Assembly (NCBI GenBank): GCA_963974105.1
Contig: CAXBBG010000001.1
Coordinates: forward strand, 558,001 to 622,000
Source of the DNA: UBA2136 sp963974105
GTDB taxonomy: Bacteria; Pseudomonadota; Alphaproteobacteria; UBA2136
Direction: 5' to 3'
DNA length: 64,000 nt
The notes beneath the pieces were generated by a model. That model was given only the letters and a program-made list of their open reading frames with translations. It did no database searches and had not been told where the DNA came from. Within the stretch, counting starts at the first letter, position 1, and every line of letters begins with the position of its first letter. Below, piece after piece: positions 34,816-43,537 of this stretch. The position numbers and the translations under genes are program-made.

Positions 34816-35538
34816 ATGAAAGTTCAAGTTTATATTCCAAGCCGTATGGCAAGCACACGTTTACCAAATAAGCCCTTAAAGGATATTGCGGGTTTACCAA
34901 TGGTGTGCCATGTTTGGAATCGTGCAAAGGAAGCAAATGTGGGCGATGTTTTTGTAGCCTGTGACGATACACGTATAGCTGAAGCTGTTCAGGCGCATGG
35001 TGGTAACGCCATTATGACAGACAGTGAGCTACCGTCTGGAAGTGACCGTATTTGGCAAGCAGTGCAGCGTCAAATAGAAGCGGGGGGTGAGAAACCTGAT
35101 ATTATTATTAACGTACAAGGTGATGAGCCATTGTTGCCACCAGAGCTTTTAACAGAAGCGGTTGAAGCTTTTGAATTGGGTTGGCCAGACGTGGTTACTT
35201 TTGCGCATGAAATTCATAAAGAAGCAGAAATTAACGACACAGGTATGGTGAAAGTTGTGACGTCGACGCAAGGAAAAGCACACTATTTCTCACGCCACCC
35301 TATTCCGCACGGCAGCGAAATAAAGAAACGTCATATTGGTTTTTATGCGTATAAATATGCAGCGCTTGAAAAGTTTGTTTCAAGTAAGCCATCTCCATTA
35401 GAAGAATTGGAAAAATTAGAGCAATTGCGTGGTTTAGACCTCGGTTTAAATTACTATGTTGCCATGACAGAAAAAGCGCCTGTTGGGGTTGATACGCCAG
35501 AAGATTTAGAACTCGCAAGGCGTTTAATGGCAGAGTAA
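34816..35538 (+). CDS. kdsB: CMP-Kdo synthetase
   Basis: Activates Kdo with CTP to CMP-Kdo, the donor for WaaA. 240 residues with IPSRMASTRLPNKPL at the N-terminus, ACDDTRI, MTDSELPSGSDR and NVQGDEPLLPPE, all diagnostic. The terminal segment GVDTPEDLELAR completes the family pattern. Thirty-seven bases after the heptose kinase gene, and followed by an intrinsic terminator. Confidence 0.97.
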   Translation: MKVQVYIPSRMASTRLPNKPLKDIAGLPMVCHVWNRAKEANVGDVFVACDDTRIAEAVQAHGGNAIMTDSELPSGSDRIWQAVQRQIEAGGEKPDIIINVQGDEPLLPPELLTEAVEAFELGWPDVVTFAHEIHKEAEINDTGMVKVVTSTQGKAHYFSRHPIPHGSEIKKRHIGFYAYKYAALEKFVSSKPSPLEELEKLEQLRGLDLGLNYYVAMTEKAPVGVDTPEDLELARRLMAE

Positions 35539-35561
35539 GTTCTGCAATTGCATACATATTT

Positions 35562-35591
35562 AAAAAAGAGCCTGACAAAGGCTCTTTTTTT
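35562..35591 (+). terminator. Terminator of the rfaE1-kdsB unit
   Basis: AAAAAAGAGCC (35562-35572) and GGCTCTTTTTT (35580-35590) around a seven-base loop. Confidence 0.93.
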
Positions 35592-35679
35592 GTGTACATT
35601 CATGTTTATTCTATATCTTACATTCCTTTTTATATTTTCTATTGATAGATACGCCACTTCCTTGAAGGAGGAAAACATT

Positions 35680-36219
35680 ATGGTATTCTGGATTATTTTA
35701 GTCGTTTTGATGGCTTTTTTTGTAATGTTTAATGCTCGTAGCTCTTTGAAGTCCGACCCTGATGACAAAAAAATGATAGAGATGATTAAACGCCGAACAC
35801 GTTCGGACGAGTTGCGCCAAGAAATTTCAAAATGCAAAGACGTTGAAAAGCAAAAAGAACTTGTTTTGGAAAATTTTAAAGGTCGTGATAATAAAGGTTT
35901 ACGTATAACTGACGGCGTTATTATTGGTGTTATTTGTCAGGAACGTTTTGTGGTTCAATCTGCATCTGACTCACTTAAAGTGCTTTGTTATGCTTGTGCA
36001 CGTCGTATGATTAATCACTGTTATAGTGACGCCGAATTAGAGCCGCATAGGCAAGGTGAATATACGGTTTCTGGTTTGTCTGCGGCTGACTACGCACATA
36101 TGAAACTTAAAACCATTCATATGTCTCAAATGGTCATGAAGCATCGTGGGCGCCGATTTATTAACGAAAATATTCCATACGAAGCACCTGTGCCTATATG
36201 CGATTATTGCCAAAAATAA
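35680..36219 (+). CDS. Membrane-anchored Cys-pair protein, unrecognised
   Basis: 179 residues. A single N-terminal membrane helix (MVFWIILVVLMAFFVMF) is followed by a charged helical linker (about 28-70) and a soluble domain. CYAC near the middle and CDYC at the very C-terminus form two CxxC pairs that could bind zinc. A perfect AGGAGG ribosome site fixes the ATG at 35680; the frame is open further upstream but would run through the kdsB terminator. No family recognised. Confidence 0.75.
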   Translation: MVFWIILVVLMAFFVMFNARSSLKSDPDDKKMIEMIKRRTRSDELRQEISKCKDVEKQKELVLENFKGRDNKGLRITDGVIIGVICQERFVVQSASDSLKVLCYACARRMINHCYSDAELEPHRQGEYTVSGLSAADYAHMKLKTIHMSQMVMKHRGRRFINENIPYEAPVPICDYCQK

Positions 36220-36235
36220 AAAATCTAGATAGCGA

Positions 36236-36265
36236 AAAAAAGCCCCTTACGAGGGGCTTTTTTTT
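36236..36265. terminator. Terminator between convergent genes
   Basis: AAAAAGCCCCT and AGGGGCTTTTT form an 11-pair stem with a four-base loop and T-tail; it may work for the convergent phoH gene too. Confidence 0.92.
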
Positions 36266-36307
36266 ACACATATAAATGAAAAGTGGCTTACATTTTAAAT
36301 GTTGACC

Positions 36308-37342
36308 TTACCATGAACCCTTACTGTCTATTTTCATACCTATTTGCCTGTCATGTTCGTCGTAAGCTTGTACGACACGGGCAACAAGTTTGTGACGCAC
36401 AACGTCCACGTCGGTAAAGCGAATGACGTCAATGTCTTTTAGGCCTTCTAGTACGTTCAAAGCTTCGCGTAGACCGCTTGGGTGCCCTGGACGTAAGTCA
36501 CATTGTGACGGGTCGCCTGTAACAATCATACGGCTACCTTCACCCATACGGGTGAGGAACATACGCATTTGCATTGGTGTTGTGTTTTGTGCTTCATCTA
36601 AAAGCATAATGCTGTCGTTAAGCGTACGACCACGCATATAAGCCAGTGGTGCAATCTCAATGACACCGCTTTCTAAGTATTCTTTTGTTTTTTCAGGTCC
36701 AACCATATCATTTAACGCGTCAAATAATGGACGTAAATAAGGGTCGATCTTTTCTTCAAGCGTTCCTGGTAAAAAGCCAAGGTTTTCACCCGCTTCAACC
36801 ACAGGACGTGTGAGAATGATTTTTTTAGCTTGCTTAGATGCCAGAAAACTAATCGCCATAGCCATGGCTAAAAACGTTTTACCTGTTCCGGCAGGGCCTG
36901 CGCCAAATGTTAGGCGGCTTGTGCGTAGCGCATTCACATAGACATGTTGCTGCACTGTACGTGGGGTAATTTTTTTAAGGGGTGTGTGGATCACAGCTTT
37001 TTCACCAATAAGGTCATTGGGGCGCTGTGTCGCATCTATTAAACCATCGGTAATACGCAAAGCAGCACTCACTTCACTGGCACCTACAGTCATATCCTTT
37101 TCAAGTAATTCATAAAGGTCTTCTAAAACCACTTTGGCTTTATCGGCTTGTGTCACGTCACCAAAAATGGCGAGTTGGTTGCCGCGCACAACAAGTTGAA
37201 CACCAAGGTGCTCTTCAATTTGTTGCAAGTTACTGTCGTGGTGGCCACAAAGGTTAATCAAAAGCTGGTTATCGTCAAATGACAAGCGCACAGGCTTTGA
37301 CTTGTTGTCTTCAGAGCTATCTACGTGATTGTTATCGGTCAT
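36308..37342 (-). CDS. phoH: PhoH family ATPase
   Basis: 344-residue protein of the PhoH/YbeZ family, linked to RNA metabolism and ribosome maturation with YbeY. The N-terminal KH-like region precedes a RecA-fold ATPase with GPAGTGKTFLAMA (Walker A), ILTRPVVEAGENLGFLPG and MLLDEAQNTT (Walker B). In most alphaproteobacteria phoH is immediately upstream of ybeY. Here ybeY lies 17 kb away on the other strand, so the cluster has been rearranged. Confidence 0.95.
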   Translation of the reverse strand: MTDNNHVDSSEDNKSKPVRLSFDDNQLLINLCGHHDSNLQQIEEHLGVQLVVRGNQLAIFGDVTQADKAKVVLEDLYELLEKDMTVGASEVSAALRITDGLIDATQRPNDLIGEKAVIHTPLKKITPRTVQQHVYVNALRTSRLTFGAGPAGTGKTFLAMAMAISFLASKQAKKIILTRPVVEAGENLGFLPGTLEEKIDPYLRPLFDALNDMVGPEKTKEYLESGVIEIAPLAYMRGRTLNDSIMLLDEAQNTTPMQMRMFLTRMGEGSRMIVTGDPSQCDLRPGHPSGLREALNVLEGLKDIDVIRFTDVDVVRHKLVARVVQAYDEHDRQIGMKIDSKGSW

Positions 37343-37468
37343 GAATGTTTACGCCTTGTTATTTTTCTTTGTACTTATATTCTCCCAAAAACAGAGATGA
37401 GAAGCAAGTACCATCATCTATATTATGATGTAGGGCACAAATAGATATTCCTGTCAGGTTGGATAGCT

Positions 37469-38467
37469 CTATTTTTGCTTAGCGATTTTCATAGCAAATG
37501 GTAAAAACATAAAGCCAACAAAAACGCCAAACCATAGGGTTGTTGTACGAATTACAAGGGTTGCTGCAATGGCCGTTTCTTCTGGTATACCTAAAGCGAT
37601 AAGCGCAATGACCATAGCGGCTTCTGTACCACCTAAACCGCCTGGAGACATGGTGGCACCCCCTAAAATAGTGGCAAAGCTAAAGATGAACATGGCTTGT
37701 GTAAAGCTAATGTCTGCACCCATTTGTACTAAAATTGTATGGAAAGCAAGTGTTGAAGCGCCCCAACCTATCATTGAGAAAAATACGGTTGAGGTGAATA
37801 CTTTAGGGCTTACCAAAGTTGTGATGTGACGTATCATTTTTTGCAATGCTGCAAAGCGTCTTGGTTTTGTGCGCTTGGTTAGGGAATATAAACCTTTAAT
37901 CACCAATAAGAACAATTTTGGTTTGGCGAATAATAGCATTAACCCACCTAATATGGCACCAAAGACAAACAAAGAAGCATTTTGACCACCACCAAATGAC
38001 GCAACACCCGCAAGGCACATGATAAACAAAGAAGCGAGGTCGGTTATGGGGTCCATTATCATTAAGGGTAAACCTTTTGAATAGGAAACTTTATGGCATT
38101 TTTTAAGAAACCATAAGCGTAAACCTGTGCCAATTTTCCCAGGGGTTACTGTCATGGACATGCCGCTAAAATAATAAATAGCCATTCGTTTTAAGGGGAT
38201 TTTAAAACCAAGGCGCTTACCAAATAAGTGCCATTTTAAGCCACGTCCCACGTAATTAACGAGTGAAAGTGAAAGAAGAATAGCCCATGTTTGAGCCGAA
38301 AGGCTGTTAAATTTATCCCAAACGTTATCCATGCCTGTAAAAAATGAAAGTCCAATAAATGCAATGGCGAATGCAAGCACAGAGACAATAACCGTATACT
38401 CCATTTTTTTCATGGAAGAGGGGTTAAATTCTTTACGTTCTTTACGTGCTTTTGAAGTGCGTGCCAA
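37469..38467 (-). CDS. UPF0104/LPG-synthase-TM-like flippase-type membrane protein
   Basis: 332 residues, about eight membrane helices. The blocks YYFSGMSMTVTPGKIGTGLR, TLGGATMSPGGLGGTEA-type glycine motif (ATILGGATMSPGGLGGTEAA) and VIRTTTLWFG match the family that includes YbhN and the membrane part of lysyl-phosphatidylglycerol synthase. A lipid flippase or transferase partner role is likely, substrate unknown. The start is a TTG at 38467 with a perfect AAGGAG eight bases upstream. It is followed by no close gene and lies 11 bases after trpS. Confidence 0.85.
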   Translation of the reverse strand: MARTSKARKERKEFNPSSMKKMEYTVIVSVLAFAIAFIGLSFFTGMDNVWDKFNSLSAQTWAILLSLSLVNYVGRGLKWHLFGKRLGFKIPLKRMAIYYFSGMSMTVTPGKIGTGLRLWFLKKCHKVSYSKGLPLMIMDPITDLASLFIMCLAGVASFGGGQNASLFVFGAILGGLMLLFAKPKLFLLVIKGLYSLTKRTKPRRFAALQKMIRHITTLVSPKVFTSTVFFSMIGWGASTLAFHTILVQMGADISFTQAMFIFSFATILGGATMSPGGLGGTEAAMVIALIALGIPEETAIAATLVIRTTTLWFGVFVGFMFLPFAMKIAKQK

Positions 38468-38478
38468 AGTGAGGCTCC

Positions 38479-39492
38479 TTATTTAATAGGGGGGACAAAA
38501 CCCATTTTTTTCATAACTTTGTTTAATGTACGAAAGGCTTCAATTCTGGCTTTATCAGCGCCAATTTTGAGTATACGGTCAAGTTCCGCCCTGTCTTGCA
38601 TAAGTGCATTGTAGCGTTGTTGTACAGGTTTAAGTTCAGCCACTAAAGCGTCAGCGACAGCTGTTTTAAATGTGCCATATTGTTGCCCTTCAAATACTTT
38701 GACGGCGTCATCGATAGACATGTTTTGAACGACAGCATAAATTTCTAATAGGTTGGAAACACCTGCTTTATTTTCTTTGTCATAGGTCACTTGTGCATCG
38801 CTATCTGTTACGGCAGATTTTACTTTTTTAGCAATAACGTTTAAGTCATCTTCTAAAAATATAGTACCTTTACCACCAATAGATTTGGACATTTTCGCTG
38901 TTGGGTCTTGTAGGTCGCGCACTCTTGCGCCAGCCTTTGGCATTACAGCTTTTGGTATTGTGAAAATAGGTTTAGCATCTGGGTTGTCCCCACAAAAATG
39001 GTTGTTAAATCTTGTGGCAATATCACGGGTAAGTTCTATATGTTGCTTCTGGTCTTCGCCCACAGGAACTTCATCAATTTGATGCAATAAAATATCGGCC
39101 GCTTGAAGGACAGGGTAAGCAAAAAGCCCCACGTTAATATTATTGGCGTGGCTTTTAGACTTGTCTTTAAACTGGGTCATACGCTCAAGTTCGCCCATTT
39201 GTGCGAAGGTGTTGAGTATCCAACCGAGTTGCGCATGTGCACTTACATGACTTTGTGCAAATAAAGTCGCTTTTTCTGGGTTTAGACCACATGCAAGATA
39301 CCATGCGGCAACGCTATATGTGTTTTTACGTAATTCGGCAGGATTTTGACGCACTGTAATGGCGTGCAAATCTGCAATGAAGTAAGTTGTATCGGCTTCG
39401 TCTTGCATAGAAATTTGAGGCTTAAAAGCGCCGAGATAATTTCCAAGTGTTGGTTGGCCCGTTGGCTGAATACCGCTGATAATTTTTTTCAT
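38479..39492 (-). CDS. trpS: Tryptophanyl-tRNA synthetase
   Basis: Class I synthetase that charges tRNA-Trp. 337 residues from the ATG at 39492, normal length. It starts MKKIISGIQPTGQPTLGNYLGA, containing the HIGH-equivalent TLGNYLGA; the KMSKS motif reads KMSKSIGGKG. LLHQIDEVPVGEDQKQH is characteristic. A GTG start at 39555 would add 21 residues not typical of the family, so the ATG is preferred although its ribosome site is weak. Confidence 0.95.
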   Translation of the reverse strand: MKKIISGIQPTGQPTLGNYLGAFKPQISMQDEADTTYFIADLHAITVRQNPAELRKNTYSVAAWYLACGLNPEKATLFAQSHVSAHAQLGWILNTFAQMGELERMTQFKDKSKSHANNINVGLFAYPVLQAADILLHQIDEVPVGEDQKQHIELTRDIATRFNNHFCGDNPDAKPIFTIPKAVMPKAGARVRDLQDPTAKMSKSIGGKGTIFLEDDLNVIAKKVKSAVTDSDAQVTYDKENKAGVSNLLEIYAVVQNMSIDDAVKVFEGQQYGTFKTAVADALVAELKPVQQRYNALMQDRAELDRILKIGADKARIEAFRTLNKVMKKMGFVPPIK

Positions 39493-39628
39493 ATATTTTG
39501 CGTTGTCTTTAATTGGTGTAATTTTTACGTCATTCTGTTTTACACCTATTGCCACACAAAAAAAAGGGTTTTCCTTGAGAATTTAGTGAATGTGCCACAA
39601 ATTGTTATTTACACAGAGGTCTGTATAC

Positions 39629-39653
39629 AAAAAGCGCTTAAGGAAAGCGCTTT
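39629..39653 (-). terminator. Terminator of the diguanylate cyclase gene
   Basis: On the minus strand AAAGCGCTT and AAGCGCTTT form nine pairs around a five-base loop and are followed by TTG. The stem is symmetric, so a plus-strand role is possible but no plus gene precedes it. Confidence 0.7.
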
Positions 39654-39677
39654 GGTTGTAATGGTTTATATTCAATA

Positions 39678-41024
39678 TTAAGAGTCGAGTAGGGCTTTTT
39701 TCTCAATTTTAGATTCAGCCTTGTTGATGTACATAGACCTATCAGCCGCCGCTACAATGTCTTCTTGTGTTAGGTTGTTGTATGCGTTAAACATTTGCAC
39801 ACCCATTGACGCACTGACAGAAACTTGTTGGTTGTGTACTGTTACGCTAATGGCACGAATTTTTTCTTCGACGATAGAAGCTTTACGTTCAGCTTCTTGT
39901 GCATCAACCTCGTTCATGATGACAGCAAATTCGTCACCGCCAATACGTGAGACTGTGTCTGTCTCACGGAAAACTTCTTTTAAAACTTTGCCAACTTCTT
40001 GCAAAATGGCGTCACCTGCTTTGTGACCAAAGTTATCATTAACACCTTTAAAGTTGTCAAGGTCGATATAGACAACAGCGCCATGACGGTCGTAACGTTT
40101 GGCTTGTTTGATGCTCATTTCTAGGTTTTCATCAAAAACTTTACGGTTTGAAAGCTCGGTTAAGTGGTCTTGAGTGGCAAGACGCATCAGTTCGGTTTCT
40201 TCGTTTTTACGTTTTGTAATGTCCACAAACTGTACGATTGTATATGGGTTTTCAGTTTCTAACACGCGTGACATGCTTAGTGATATCCAAATAGATTCGC
40301 CATTGATAGGGCGTAGTTTAAGCTCAATACCACGGTAACTGCGTCCGCTTGAAATAACTTTGTTTAGTGCTTGGGTAAAAACAGCACGATCAATTTCTGA
40401 AAAGAAATCAGAAATGTGTGACTTCATAATGAAATTTACAGGCATATCTAGCCATTGACAAAGTGCACGGTTTACCATAGAAGGCCTGCCTTCATCATTG
40501 ATAAAACAAACGCCATATGGGGCATATTCTAATGCGGTGACATAGCGGTCGTTTTTCTCTTGGCTACGGGCTTTTATTTGCATGTCGTCGCTAATAATAC
40601 GCACTGTACCAATGATATAGTCAATACCATTTTCACCCATTACAGGCATCAGCCTGACGTGTACATGCTGCTTACCTGTGCGGCAAACGTCCCACGCGAC
40701 TTCGGTGTCTACAACTTCATGGAAACGCATTACTTTATTGAGTTGGTGAGTAATCCATCTACCTGTGTTTTCGTCAACAAGGTCGCTCATGTTTTGGCCC
40801 GAAACAATGTTTTTAATGTCAAGAATTTTGCGTACAGCCAAATTGGCTTGTAGTAAAGCATAGGACCCGCCCCTACCTTCAACAATAAACACACCTTCAC
40901 TAATCGCATCTAGTACGAACGGCATTAATGGTGCCAATTTTGAATCCCCTTTTAAAAACATAGTATCCCCTAATGCTTTATCACTTAAGGTCATATTTAT
41001 ACAATGTTTCGTGTTTTTTGTCAT
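39678..41024 (-). CDS. Diguanylate cyclase with two PAS domains
   Basis: 448 residues, soluble. Two PAS-type sensory domains (about 35-145 and 160-270) are followed by a GGDEF domain with intact active site GGDEF (362-366). The RETD (353-356) at the correct five-residue distance is an allosteric inhibition site. It would make cyclic di-GMP in response to an unknown signal and has no EAL domain. A GAGG ribosome site precedes the ATG. The gene is divergent from a methyltransferase gene, and a long inverted repeat lies between them. Confidence 0.93.
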   Translation of the reverse strand: MTKNTKHCINMTLSDKALGDTMFLKGDSKLAPLMPFVLDAISEGVFIVEGRGGSYALLQANLAVRKILDIKNIVSGQNMSDLVDENTGRWITHQLNKVMRFHEVVDTEVAWDVCRTGKQHVHVRLMPVMGENGIDYIIGTVRIISDDMQIKARSQEKNDRYVTALEYAPYGVCFINDEGRPSMVNRALCQWLDMPVNFIMKSHISDFFSEIDRAVFTQALNKVISSGRSYRGIELKLRPINGESIWISLSMSRVLETENPYTIVQFVDITKRKNEETELMRLATQDHLTELSNRKVFDENLEMSIKQAKRYDRHGAVVYIDLDNFKGVNDNFGHKAGDAILQEVGKVLKEVFRETDTVSRIGGDEFAVIMNEVDAQEAERKASIVEEKIRAISVTVHNQQVSVSASMGVQMFNAYNNLTQEDIVAAADRSMYINKAESKIEKKALLDS

Positions 41025-41160
41025 GGTTTAATCCTCACTTTTTAAAGTTCGCATATTTTTTAATAACTTATTACATATATTTACTATGGAGACTTATTTG
41101 TAGTGCTTAAAGAACTATTTTTTATCTCTAAAGTATAGATTTTAATCTAAGGCATTGTTT

Positions 41161-41260
41161 TATAATGGTTGTATGTAATGTGCAATTTATATGTGTTTGA
41201 ATTTGTATGTTTTTTGTAAACGATGAATTGTCATACAAATAAGTATATACAACCATTATA
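41161..41260. repeat. Long inverted repeat between divergent genes
   Basis: TATAATGGTTGTAT (41161-41174) and its exact reverse complement ATACAACCATTATA (41247-41260) are separated by 72 bases; one more outer pair and three G-U pairs extend the stem. Each arm carries a TATAAT, facing the two flanking genes. This could be a pair of operator or promoter sites or an mRNA structure. The remainder of 41025-41318 is AT-rich and holds no ORF I can support. Confidence 0.55.
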
Positions 41261-41318
41261 AGGGTTGATTTGAAGGGGACATGTCACTAAAGTATTAAAA
41301 GTTTAAAAATTTGAGAGT

Positions 41319-42338
41319 ATGACCATGACACCTTATTTACTGAATATGTTATGTGACCCTGAAGACCAGAGCCGATTGTCTATTAAGCATCCACGTTATG
41401 ATGAGAACGGTAATATTACAGCGGGAATATTGGAGAGTAAAAATGGCAATACTTATCCTGTGCGTCATGGTATACCGCGCTTTACGGGTGAACGTGCCCG
41501 CGTACGTACATCGGTATCTCATGCTGAACAGCACAGCGATTTTCACCAAAACCTTTACCGTGAGTCATGGTTGAACGAATATGTGAAAGAAACTTTTACG
41601 ACACCCAATGCTTTTATAGGTAAAAATGTAATTGATTGCGGTGGTGGCACTGGTTACCAAAGTAAGTGGATGATAGAGCATGGCGCTAAGCATGTTATTG
41701 TTTTGGAAAATTCACATCATGTAGATGGTGTTGCAAGAGAATGTATGGAAGAGTGTGAATGTATTGACATTGTGCAGTGTTCTTTAGAGGCTCTACCTTT
41801 TAGAAAAAATGGGTTTTCGGGTCTTATTACCTGTAATGATGTTCTTCAACATACTGAATCGTTTGACAATAGCTTGAAGTCACTTTGGGATATATTAAAT
41901 GATAACGGCGAAATTGTGATATCATGCCCTGTAAGGCAGTCACAGTATTGGTATCAGAAAATGCGTTATAAGGCTGTAAATCAAGGTCTTAGAAATTTCC
42001 TGTCAACCAGATCTGTCTATTTAGCTGAAATGTATTCAAGGGTTGCGGCGTTTCTTTATTTGATACCTTTGTGTGGGTATATCTTACGTAAAAACAACTT
42101 GGTACACCGTTCAACAAAGCCGGGTGGTTACTTTTGTTTGCGTCGCCGTTATAAAGATGCTTTTCACCGCACGTTTGAATATTTTGCAGGTCATAAATAT
42201 GAACATATGAAAACACCTATAGAATTGAAACAGCTTATCAATCATCTGCAGCGTAATCCTTGTTATGTTTTAAATACTGAAACATTCTTTCAAAAAGACA
42301 GGCCCCTAGGCGTAGCTATACGCCTGAAAAAGAAATGA
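41319..42338 (+). CDS. Class I methyltransferase with Trm112-like N-terminus
   Basis: 339 residues. The first 55 residues (LLNMLCDPEDQSRL then YPVRHGIPRF) resemble the Trm112-like domain often placed before SAM-dependent methyltransferases of surface polysaccharide or lipid pathways. The SAM site is VIDCGGGTGYQSKWM, followed by ITCNDVLQHTES. The C-terminal third is hydrophobic in part (FLYLIPLCGYIL). Substrate unknown. It converges on a GT2 gene only four bases away, suggesting a surface-glycan role (inference). Confidence 0.8.
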   Translation: MTMTPYLLNMLCDPEDQSRLSIKHPRYDENGNITAGILESKNGNTYPVRHGIPRFTGERARVRTSVSHAEQHSDFHQNLYRESWLNEYVKETFTTPNAFIGKNVIDCGGGTGYQSKWMIEHGAKHVIVLENSHHVDGVARECMEECECIDIVQCSLEALPFRKNGFSGLITCNDVLQHTESFDNSLKSLWDILNDNGEIVISCPVRQSQYWYQKMRYKAVNQGLRNFLSTRSVYLAEMYSRVAAFLYLIPLCGYILRKNNLVHRSTKPGGYFCLRRRYKDAFHRTFEYFAGHKYEHMKTPIELKQLINHLQRNPCYVLNTETFFQKDRPLGVAIRLKKK

Positions 42339-42341
42339 TTA

Positions 42342-43277
42342 TTATTTTAAATAATTAATGCGCTTGAAGCGTGGCATCACTATTGAAAGCAAAAGCGTTT
42401 TTAATATGGAATAGGGCATACGGATGATGGTTATGAAATAGCCCCCAAACATATTGCTTTTTATAGCGCGTCCCGAAATGCCCATATTAAAATTGTATGT
42501 TTTACTAATAACCAATAATGGAAACGGTAAAAAAGTACCTTTTGCAGCATGGGTTGCATGGCGGACAATAAAGCGCTCGTGCTGTCTGAGGCGTTGTAAA
42601 ATATTACTGCTGAGTGAATGGTTTGTAATGTGATAAGTAACAAGCGCGCTTTTAAAAACATAAAATGTATTTTTAGGATTGCTTAAAATGCTTTGCCATA
42701 AGTCGTAGCCTACATCGTGAAGGCTGGTTTGGTCGAATCCGCCTGCTTCAACGACGGCGTCTTTACGCACAAGCACAGTGCTGGTATTTATATAATTGTT
42801 TAAAAATAAACGTGCGTGACAACCCACACGCTCTTTTTCGTAGTTTAGAGAGCTTTCTATATAATATTTACGCCCCATTTTGTATTGGTGTATGAGGTCA
42901 TGTGCAATGAGTGTGCACTTGTGTTTTTTCATTTCTTCGATGCTTCTGGCAACTTTGGTTGGGTGCCATTCGTCATCGGCGTCTAAAAAGGCAAGGTATT
43001 CACCTTTGGCGTGTTTGATGGCATGGTTTCTTGCAGCAGCGGGGCCTGTGTTTTTTTGTTGAAAAACATGTATAGGTAAAACCCAACCTTCTAAGGTAGC
43101 CTCTTTGTTTACAATATTTAAGGTGTTATCCGTAGACCCATCGTCCACGATAATAACCTCTCGTACTTTTACTGTTTGTTTGGCAATGCTATGTAAGGCT
43201 CTTAAAATTGTATTTTCTGAATTGTATGCAGGTACAATTACTGAAATATCTTCCCATTCTGCGTACGAAAATCCCAT
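42342..43277 (-). CDS. GT2 family glycosyltransferase
   Basis: 311 residues. The GT-A fold has ISVIVPAYNSE at the start, VDDGSTDNT, GPAAARNHAIKHAKGEYLAF and the metal-binding LDADDEW. Acts on nucleotide sugars in the cytoplasm, most likely adding a sugar to a surface glycan. The C-terminus ends in a hydrophobic-basic stretch (SILKTLLLSIVMPRFK), perhaps membrane-associated. No operon partner is evident, and acceptor and donor are unknown. Confidence 0.85.
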   Translation of the reverse strand: MGFSYAEWEDISVIVPAYNSENTILRALHSIAKQTVKVREVIIVDDGSTDNTLNIVNKEATLEGWVLPIHVFQQKNTGPAAARNHAIKHAKGEYLAFLDADDEWHPTKVARSIEEMKKHKCTLIAHDLIHQYKMGRKYYIESSLNYEKERVGCHARLFLNNYINTSTVLVRKDAVVEAGGFDQTSLHDVGYDLWQSILSNPKNTFYVFKSALVTYHITNHSLSSNILQRLRQHERFIVRHATHAAKGTFLPFPLLVISKTYNFNMGISGRAIKSNMFGGYFITIIRMPYSILKTLLLSIVMPRFKRINYLK

Positions 43278-43537
43278 ATACTTGCCTTATGATTATTGGT
43301 TTGTTTTGATTATAAGCATATGACAGGCTAAATTGATGTGTGTTTTCGACTGTATGTGCTGTGTCTGCGTGGTTTTGTAACGGGGGTGTTGCACTGAATA
43401 CAACATCTGTCATACAAATGTTTAATAATTCACCTCGTTATACTATCTCTGCTTTGTTGCTACAAAAGGTAGTTTTATAGATTTATCATTGCTATGATTG
43501 TGCATGTAAAAATGCGTTTAAAATTTTAGGAATAAGA

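Noticed and set aside
35548..35679. Longer frame upstream of the CxxC membrane protein
   Set aside because: It would read through the kdsB terminator (35562-35591); the perfect AGGAGG before ATG 35680 marks the real start.
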